Source of the DNA: Streptomyces montanisoli | GTDB lineage: Bacteria > Actinomycetota > Actinomycetes > Streptomycetales > Streptomycetaceae | DNA length: 64,000 bases | Assembly (NCBI RefSeq): GCF_017813245.1 | Contig: NZ_JAGIQL010000002.1 | Location: 1 to 64,000 of the forward strand | Reading direction: 5' to 3' | Shown: one piece after another, positions 58,708-64,000 of the stretch | How positions within the stretch are numbered: position 1 is the first letter of the stretch | Layout: each line of letters begins with the position of its first letter | Notes under the pieces: generated by a model | What the model saw: the letters and a program-made list of their open reading frames with translations, nothing else | What the model was told of the DNA's origin: nothing | Databases searched by the model: none | Position numbers and translations under genes: made by a program

Positions 58708-59931
58708 CTAGGCTGCCGCGTCCGCCCGGTTTTGACGCTGCGCCAGCGCGGCGATGGCTCCGGCGGCGAGCAGCACGGCTCCGATCGCCAGTCCGGCGCG
58801 GATCCCGCTGGGCCCGTCGGACAGCGTGCCCGCCAGCACCGGCCCCAGGCACTGGCCGATCGCGAAGACGGTGGTCAGTCCCGCGATGGCCGCCGTCCAA
58901 TGACGTGCGGGCAGGCTCTGCCGGGCGCAGGCGGTGACGGCCGTGACCACGGAGAGGAACGAGACACCGAAGACCAGCGCCGACACGTAGGACGCAGTTG
59001 TGGAGGCGGAGACCAGCGGCAAAGCCGCGCCTACGGTGACGACGCCCATCAGCAACGCGCTTCCGCGCCCTCCGGTCAGGCGCCCGAGTACCGGACTCCA
59101 GGCGAAGCCTGCCAGGGCTGCCGCGACCCCGAGCACCACCCAGAAGACGGTGACCTGACTGTTCTCGGCTCCGTGCTGGCGCAGGAAGGCGACAATGAAC
59201 GTCATGTAGGCGATGTAGCCGGCCCCGAACAGGCCGTAGGAGACCAGGAGCGCCGCGAGTGTGCGCGCGGGCCACCTCTCACGCCGCGCCTGCGCCGCAC
59301 CGTCCGCGCGCCGCTCGGCAGTGCCCAGCGCCGGCAGGCACCCGGGCACGACAGCCAGCGAGAGGACGCCGAGCAGCAGCCATGGGGCCCGCCAGTGCGA
59401 GGCGCCCAGAACGGCCGGGACAAGGGCGCCGGAGAGCGCGACGCCCAGCCCCCCTCCGGCGAAGTAGACCCCGAGCAGCAGGGCCGGACTGTGTCCCCTG
59501 TCGGAGGCACCCAGCCGGGCGGCCAGCGAGCCGCCGATGATGAAGGCGGCGGCGCCGGCGATGCCCGCGATCAGGCGCAGCACGAGCAGGACGGCCATGG
59601 CCCCGCTGAGGGCGCTGGCAGCCAGCGAGGCGGCGGTCACCAAGACCCCTCCCAGCAGCACCGTGCGCTCCCCCAGACGGGCGGCGGCCACGGGTGCGGC
59701 CAGGGCCCCGGCCAGGTAGCCCACCGCGTTCGCGGTGGTGAGCGTCCCGGCCGTGGCGAAGGACCAGTCCAGGGAGGTGCGCATGGCCGGCAGCACCAGC
59801 GCGTAGGCGAAGCGGGCAAAACCCAGCGAGACCGCCGGGATCACGGCCAGGCCCAGCGCCTTGGCCAACGCGTGCGGCTCACCGACGCCGTCGGTGCCCT
59901 GCACAGCCCGCACCGTACGGGGGATGGTCAT
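58708..59931 (-). CDS. MFS transporter, YbfB/YjiJ type
   Basis: 407 residues, twelve helices. The N-terminal pattern SLGFARFAYALVLPAMRTSL and NAVGYLAGALAA is typical of the YbfB/YjiJ family, whose substrates are unknown. Its ATG overlaps the TetR stop (ATGA), so regulator and transporter form one unit; the TetR protein probably senses the exported compound. Confidence 0.88.
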   Translation of the reverse strand: MTIPRTVRAVQGTDGVGEPHALAKALGLAVIPAVSLGFARFAYALVLPAMRTSLDWSFATAGTLTTANAVGYLAGALAAPVAAARLGERTVLLGGVLVTAASLAASALSGAMAVLLVLRLIAGIAGAAAFIIGGSLAARLGASDRGHSPALLLGVYFAGGGLGVALSGALVPAVLGASHWRAPWLLLGVLSLAVVPGCLPALGTAERRADGAAQARRERWPARTLAALLVSYGLFGAGYIAYMTFIVAFLRQHGAENSQVTVFWVVLGVAAALAGFAWSPVLGRLTGGRGSALLMGVVTVGAALPLVSASTTASYVSALVFGVSFLSVVTAVTACARQSLPARHWTAAIAGLTTVFAIGQCLGPVLAGTLSDGPSGIRAGLAIGAVLLAAGAIAALAQRQNRADAAA

Positions 59932-60503
59932 CGTGCCTCCAGGTGGGCGGTCAGCAGCTCAGCAGCGGCTCGGCGGGCAGCGGATGCCGCGCGCGGGTCA
60001 TCTTCGACGAGGCGACGGGCATTCGCCCCGTCCATCAACAGGCACAGCGAGTCGGCCAGTTCACCGGGACGATCCGCTCCGGTCCGGGCGCACAGCTCGG
60101 TGAACAGGCCGCGCCACCAGCGTTTGTGGCCGGCGGCACAGGCGCGTGCCTCTGCGGCCGCCGGGCCGGCGAGCTCGGCGGAGGCGTTGACGAAGGCACA
60201 GCCGCGCCTGCCCTCGGTGCGGTGCCAATCGTCCAGCCAGTCGAAGACCAGCAGCGGCCATCGCCCGTCGGGCGCCTCTTGACCGGCGAGGTACGCCTCA
60301 ATCTCGCCGCGCCTGCGGCTGTGCTGGGTCTTCAGGACCGCTGCGACCAAGGCGTCCTTGGTGCGGAAGTGCGCGTACAGGGTGGGTTTGGACACCTTGG
60401 ACTCTGCGGCGATGCGGTCGACTCCGGTGTTCGTGATGCCGTGGCGGTAGAACAGATCCGCCGCGGTGTCGACCAGCCTTTGATGTGCGGTGCTCAGAGC
60501 CAT
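59928..60503 (-). CDS. TetR-family repressor
   Basis: 191 residues. HTH (~25-50): GVDRIAAESKVSKPTLYAHF, then RTKDALVAAVL. The ligand domain has WLDDWHRTEGRRGCAFVNAS, the TetR_C group seen with YbfB/YjiJ-type or AcrR-like exporters. A TAACAG-GT-CTGTTA palindrome overlaps the region just upstream of the start and is the expected operator. Confidence 0.9.
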   Translation of the reverse strand: MALSTAHQRLVDTAADLFYRHGITNTGVDRIAAESKVSKPTLYAHFRTKDALVAAVLKTQHSRRRGEIEAYLAGQEAPDGRWPLLVFDWLDDWHRTEGRRGCAFVNASAELAGPAAAEARACAAGHKRWWRGLFTELCARTGADRPGELADSLCLLMDGANARRLVEDDPRAASAARRAAAELLTAHLEAR

Positions 60504-60513
60504 ACTCCTTAAC

Positions 60514-60527
60514 TAACAGGTCTGTTA
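60514..60527 (-). promoter_or_regulatory. Probable TetR operator
   Basis: TAACAGGTCTGTTA, a 6-2-6 perfect dyad 11 nt upstream of the tetR ATG, inside an AT-rich promoter patch. Confidence 0.75.
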
Positions 60528-60653
60528 AGTGCTATGCCAGCGCAACGCCGGACCGGCGCGCAATGTCTCCATCCGGTGCGCTCCCGCAAAGCGGCAGCGC
60601 ACCGGATGAAACTGAGGCATGAGCTCGGTGGCTGGAGCGAGCTGCGCTTTACC

Positions 60654-60670
60654 ATACCCCCCTAGGGTAA
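60654..60670. promoter_or_regulatory. CsoR-type copper box upstream of tetR-MFS
   Basis: ATACCCCCCTAGGGTAA, very like the box ahead of the last MFS gene (CTACCCCCCTAGGGTAT). It lies between the copA stop and tetR, 151 nt before tetR, so tetR-MFS may be copper-responsive as well. Confidence 0.65.
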
Positions 60671-60762
60671 TTCGTCAAGAGCGCGAAATGGTCGCTCGCC
60701 CGCGCGGCAAATGGCTGTTATGTGAGCCTTCCTTCACGGGGGTTGGCCGGATGAAGCACCCC

Positions 60763-63021
60763 CTACTGGTCGGTCGCGCGGAAGCTTCGCAGACGCAGGC
60801 TGTTACCGACGACGAAGACGGAGGAGAAGGCCATGGCCGCTCCTGCGATCATCGGGTTGAGCAGACCGGCGGCGGCCAGCGGTAGGGCCGCGACGTTGTA
60901 GGCGAAGGCCCAGAAGAGGTTGGACTTGATGGTGCCCAGCGTCCTGCGGGACAGGCGGATCGCGTCCGCCGCCACGCGCAGATCGCCACGGACGAGGGTA
61001 AGGTCGCCTGCCTCGATGGCGGCATCCGTGCCGGTACCCATGGCGAGGCCGAGATCGGCCTGGGCCAGGGCAGCCGCGTCGTTGACGCCGTCACCGACCA
61101 TGGCCACCGAACGGCCCTCGGCCTGGAGCCGCTTGACGGCCTCGACCTTGTCCTCGGGCATGACCTCGGCGATGACCTGCTCGATGCCGATCTCGCGGGC
61201 CACGGCTTCGGCGACGGTGCTGTTGTCGCCGGTGAGGAGGATCGGGGTAAGGCCGAGGGCGCGGAACCGACGGATGGCCTCGTCGCTGGTCTCCTTGATC
61301 GCGTCGGCGATTTGCAGCACGGCGCGCGCCTGCCCGTCCCATGCGACCGTGATGACGGTGGCGCCGGCGGCTTCTGCCGTCGCTTTGGCCTCTTTCAGGG
61401 CAGGCGGCAGCGCGATGGACCAGGTGTCCAGCAGCTTCTCCCGGCCGACGAGCACCGAGTGGCCGTCGACGACGCCCTTGACGCCGAGGCCGGGCACGTT
61501 GGCGAAGTCCTCGGGCGTGGGCAGCGTGCCGGTCTGCTGCATGGCTCCGGCTGCGACCGCCTGGGCGATCGGGTGCTCGGAGGCGTGCTCCAGGGAGCCT
61601 GCGAGCCTGAGTACCTCGGTCTCCGCGATCCCGGGAGCGGTGTGGGTCTTGAGCAGCGTCATCTTGCCGGTGGTCACGGTGCCGGTCTTGTCCAGGACGA
61701 TGGTGTCGACCTTGCGGGTCACCTCGAGTACCTCGGGCCCCTTGATGAGAATGCCCAGTTGCGCGCCACGGCCGGTGCCGACCATCAGGGCGGTGGGTGT
61801 GGCCAGCCCCAGAGCACACGGGCAGGCGATGATCAGGACTGCGACGGCTGCGGTGAAGGCGGTGGTCAGTTCGGCGCCGCTCGCCAGCCATACGCCGAGG
61901 GTGCCCAGTGCGAGGGCGATGACGACGGGCACGAAGACCGCGGAGATGCGGTCGGCGAGGCGCTGGGCTGCGGCCTTGCCGTTCTGTGCGTCCTCGACCA
62001 GTTTGGCCATCCGGGCCAGCTGGGTGTCGCCGCCGATGCGGGTGGCTTCGATCACCAGCCGTCCGCCTGCGTTGAGCGTGGCGCCGGTGACCGTGTCCCC
62101 GGCCTGCACCTCGACGGGCACCGATTCGCCGGTGAGCATCGAGGCGTCCACGGCAGAGCTGCCCTCCACCACGAGCCCGTCGGTGGCGATCTTCTCGCCG
62201 GGGCGGACCACGAAGTGTTCTCCGACAGCAAGCTCTTCTGTGCGTACACGTCGCTCGAGACCGTCCCGCAGGACGGTGACTTCCTTGGCCCCGAGCTGGA
62301 GGAGCGCCTTCAGAGCCGCGCCGGCTTTGCGCTTGGAGCGGGCTTCGAAGAAGCGCCCGGCCAGGATGAAGGTGGTGACGCCGGCCGCCGCCTCCAAGTA
62401 GATGTTCCCGGCGCCGTCGGTGCGGGCGACCGTGAACTCGAAGGAGTGTGTCATGCCGGCCATGCCGGCGGTGCCGAAGAACAGCGCCCACAATGACCAC
62501 AGGAATGCGGCCGACGTGCCCAGCGAGATGAGGGTGTCCATGGTGGCCGCCCCGTGCCGCGCGTTGGTCCAGGCCGCCCGGTGGAACGGCCAGGCCGCGT
62601 AGACCACGACAGGGGCTGCCAGCGTGAGGGAGAGCCACTGCCAGTACTCGAACTGCAACGGAGGAATCATGGCCATCGCGATGACCGGCACCGCCAGGAC
62701 GACGGCGGTGATGAGCCGTTCGCGCAGCGGCCGCAGTTCGTCAACGCCGTCCACACCCGGCTTTGCGGCATCCGTCGAGGCAGCGGGGGGCGCGGGAGGC
62801 GCGGCGGTGTAGCCGGTCGCCTCCACCGTGGCGACCAGGTCGTCCACTGTGACGGAGCGGCTGTAGCTGACCTTCGCCTTCTCGGTGGCATAGTTGACGG
62901 TGGCCTCGACCCCGTCCATGCGGTTGAGCTTCTTCTCGATACGGGCAGCGCACGAAGCGCAGGTCATCCCGCCGATAGCGAGTTCGACCTGGCCCCCGTC
63001 GGGGGCAACCGTGGTCGTCAT
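60763..63021 (-). CDS. copA: Cu(I)-exporting P1B-1 ATPase CopA
   Basis: 752 residues. One N-terminal HMA domain with GGMTCASC (Cys21, Cys24), a linker, eight helices. The membrane metal motif is CPC (Cys400-Pro-Cys402, in [20 protein letters not shown]), phosphorylation site D444KTGT, TGES in the actuator and [10 protein letters not shown] in the hinge. HP motif SEHPIAQAV is present. ATG 63021 follows AAGGAG. It lies 109 nt downstream of copZ copy 2 on the same strand with a strong palindrome between them. It pumps Cu(I) out; the chaperone would deliver it. Confidence 0.95.
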   Translation of the reverse strand: MTTTVAPDGGQVELAIGGMTCASCAARIEKKLNRMDGVEATVNYATEKAKVSYSRSVTVDDLVATVEATGYTAAPPAPPAASTDAAKPGVDGVDELRPLRERLITAVVLAVPVIAMAMIPPLQFEYWQWLSLTLAAPVVVYAAWPFHRAAWTNARHGAATMDTLISLGTSAAFLWSLWALFFGTAGMAGMTHSFEFTVARTDGAGNIYLEAAAGVTTFILAGRFFEARSKRKAGAALKALLQLGAKEVTVLRDGLERRVRTEELAVGEHFVVRPGEKIATDGLVVEGSSAVDASMLTGESVPVEVQAGDTVTGATLNAGGRLVIEATRIGGDTQLARMAKLVEDAQNGKAAAQRLADRISAVFVPVVIALALGTLGVWLASGAELTTAFTAAVAVLIIACPCALGLATPTALMVGTGRGAQLGILIKGPEVLEVTRKVDTIVLDKTGTVTTGKMTLLKTHTAPGIAETEVLRLAGSLEHASEHPIAQAVAAGAMQQTGTLPTPEDFANVPGLGVKGVVDGHSVLVGREKLLDTWSIALPPALKEAKATAEAAGATVITVAWDGQARAVLQIADAIKETSDEAIRRFRALGLTPILLTGDNSTVAEAVAREIGIEQVIAEVMPEDKVEAVKRLQAEGRSVAMVGDGVNDAAALAQADLGLAMGTGTDAAIEAGDLTLVRGDLRVAADAIRLSRRTLGTIKSNLFWAFAYNVAALPLAAAGLLNPMIAGAAMAFSSVFVVGNSLRLRSFRATDQ

Positions 63022-63088
63022 TCTTGCTCCTTGGACTGGAGATTCCCCGGCCAGAGCTTGACTCAGTCGTCCAGGGCCCGGCCGCGGG

Positions 63089-63118
63089 CCGCTTCGCCGC
63101 CGCGCGGCGGCGAAGCGG
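63089..63118. terminator. 30-bp hairpin between copZ and copA
   Basis: CCGCTTCGCCGCCG and CGGCGGCGAAGCGG separated by CG form a 14-2-14 perfect inverted repeat 12 nt past the copZ stop. It could be a partial terminator or an mRNA stabiliser that makes copZ more abundant than copA. Confidence 0.6.
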
Positions 63119-63130
63119 CTGTGTGGCTGA

Positions 63131-63409
63131 TCAGGCGGCGTGGCCGGTGAGCTCGTAGCCCGCCTCGTCGACGGCCTTGGCGATCACCGACTCGTCCGGA
63201 GCTCCGTCGGTTGTCACCGTGACGCGCCCCGCGTCGACGTCGACGTCGACCGCACGGACGGCGGCGAGATCGCCGACGGCCTGAGTGATCGCGGTCTTGC
63301 AGTGACCGCAGCTCATGCCAGAGACCTGGTAGACGGTGACGACGCCTCCGGTGGCTTGATCGCCGGCCTCGCTGTGGCAGCTTCCGTCGGGGGTGCAGCA
63401 GGACGACAT
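63131..63409 (-). CDS. copZ: Copper chaperone CopZ (heavy-metal-associated domain), copy 2
   Basis: 92 residues from [10 protein letters not shown], after GGAGG. The HMA site is GMSCGHC (Cys34, Cys37); the N-terminal extension has [11 protein letters not shown] (Cys4, 5, 11), as in copy 1. It precedes copA and shares its strand. A CsoR-type box lies 43 nt upstream. Confidence 0.92.
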   Translation of the reverse strand: MSSCCTPDGSCHSEAGDQATGGVVTVYQVSGMSCGHCKTAITQAVGDLAAVRAVDVDVDAGRVTVTTDGAPDESVIAKAVDEAGYELTGHAA

Positions 63410-63451
63410 GGGATTCCTCCGAGATCGAACGTGTACGAGCACATTGCCAGG

Positions 63452-63470
63452 TATACCCCTTGGGGGTATT
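63452..63470 (-). promoter_or_regulatory. CsoR-type copper box (copZ copy 2 / copA)
   Basis: TATACCCCTTGGGGGTATT, a near-perfect dyad. A further half-site (GGTATACCCC) follows at 63481-63490, so CsoR may bind twice. Confidence 0.82.
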
Positions 63471-63817
63471 CTCACTCTCAGGTATACCCCCTCCCCCTAT
63501 GAGAGGCAAGCTCCGCGAGCATGGGAGGGAATGAATGGGTAGGGCCAGATCGCCACAGAGGCACCGAGGCGGGCAGGCGTCGTCGGCGCGTCGAGACGTA
63601 GGCATTACCCCCGCTGTCTCGACGCCTCCCCGCTGACGCGCACCCCTCGCCGCGCCCACAAGGTCCCGGTTCCGCCACCCGTCAGCGTCGCACCGCTCAC
63701 CAACACGCCCACATGCCCACATGCCCACATGCCCAACTCGACGGATAACGCGGCCACTCCACCGAGGCACCATCCGCGCGCGTTCGGGAGCGACTGGGGA
63801 CTTGGGACTGGAATACA

Positions 63818-63834
63818 CTACCCCCCTAGGGTAT
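63818..63834 (+). promoter_or_regulatory. CsoR-type copper box (final MFS gene)
   Basis: CTACCCCCCTAGGGTAT, 51 nt before the GTG of the MFS gene. Confidence 0.75.
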
Positions 63835-63884
63835 GTTCCAGGCGATGCCGGCGGGCCACGCCGGCGAAACGTCAGGAGGGCATC

Positions 63885-64000
63885 GTGTCCAGCACTACGT
63901 CACCACCCGCGGCTCGTCGCTGGCTTGGATTGGCAGTGATCGCCACAGCCCAGTTCATGGTCATCATGGACACGTCCATCATCGGCGTCGCGCTGCCGCG
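63885..64000 (+). CDS. MFS transporter, DHA2 (EmrB/QacA) family, start only
   Basis: The first 38 codons of a gene that runs off the window, from GTG 63885 with AGGAGGG before it. The sequence WLGLAVIATAQFMVIMDTSI, then IGVALP, is the first helix of 14-helix DHA2 drug exporters (the AQFMxxMDxSIVxVALP pattern). A copper box is placed at its promoter, so I infer a copper-inducible exporter of an unknown compound. Confidence 0.82.
   Translation, partial: MSSTTSPPAARRWLGLAVIATAQFMVIMDTSIIGVALP

Overview
The window is very GC-rich with strong third-position G/C bias. Its proteins (ANTAR, BlaI/M56 pairs, NmtR, CmtR and CsoR sensors, LacI-free compact operons with ATGA/GTGA overlaps, DUF6153-like proteins) point to an actinomycete, almost certainly Streptomyces or a close relative. 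It reads as a chromosomal or large-plasmid accessory island devoted to metal homeostasis and to assembling proteins outside the membrane. Several decayed genes, an integrase with its excisionase and a transposase remnant mark it as recombinogenic.

Layout. 0.8-4 kb: an RsbQ-RsbP-STAS energy-stress module and an ANTAR protein. 4.2-6.6 kb: a small membrane protein, then a tyrosine integrase and excisionase lying beside a short copy of the 3' end of RNase P RNA (a candidate att site). 7-9.9 kb: NmtR with a P1B-4 metal ATPase and a decayed ferredoxin gene. 10.6-25.1 kb: a site-2 protease, an L,D-transpeptidase operon, ResB/CcsB, an NlpC/P60 hydrolase, a BlaI/M56 pair, Lgt, a multicopper oxidase, and a TlpA/CcdA pair. 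25.2-29 kb: a PLP enzyme, MFS and DUF1015 mini-cluster. 30.3-39.2 kb: a copper chaperone, then a complex I-like cluster (A, a NuoB-like protein, H, J, K, L, M, N) without the redox arm. 39.3-41.8 kb: a transposase remnant and a lone Cas6e-like gene. 42-49.3 kb: CmtR/CDF, CtaG, a second and third CDF exporter, an HAD protein, a nonsense-interrupted CxxC membrane gene and an ArsR regulator. 50-57 kb: DUF2752, SHOCT, a methyltransferase, and two more BlaI/M56 pairs with secreted Cys/His-rich proteins. 57.2-64 kb: CsoR, an MFS/TetR pair, CopA, a second CopZ and the start of a DHA2-type exporter.

How the parts work together. Copper genes carry CsoR-type boxes (A/T-flanked CCCC...GGGG dyads) ahead of both CopZ genes, the DUF6153/multicopper oxidase operon and the last MFS gene. 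A separate AT-rich operator, CTAW-N5-TTMG, sits at eight intergenic places. These are ahead of the site-2 protease, L,D-transpeptidase/ResB, NlpC/P60, BlaI itself, Lgt (twice), the TlpA/CcdA operon and the CxxC membrane gene. I infer one BlaI-controlled regulon for lipoprotein modification, cytochrome c maturation, thiol-disulfide chemistry and peptidoglycan remodelling. The two other BlaI/M56 pairs have their own, different operator sequences. This three-circuit arrangement is the most interesting thing I see here.

Limits: all calls come from reading the sequence and remembered family motifs. No alignment or database search was run.
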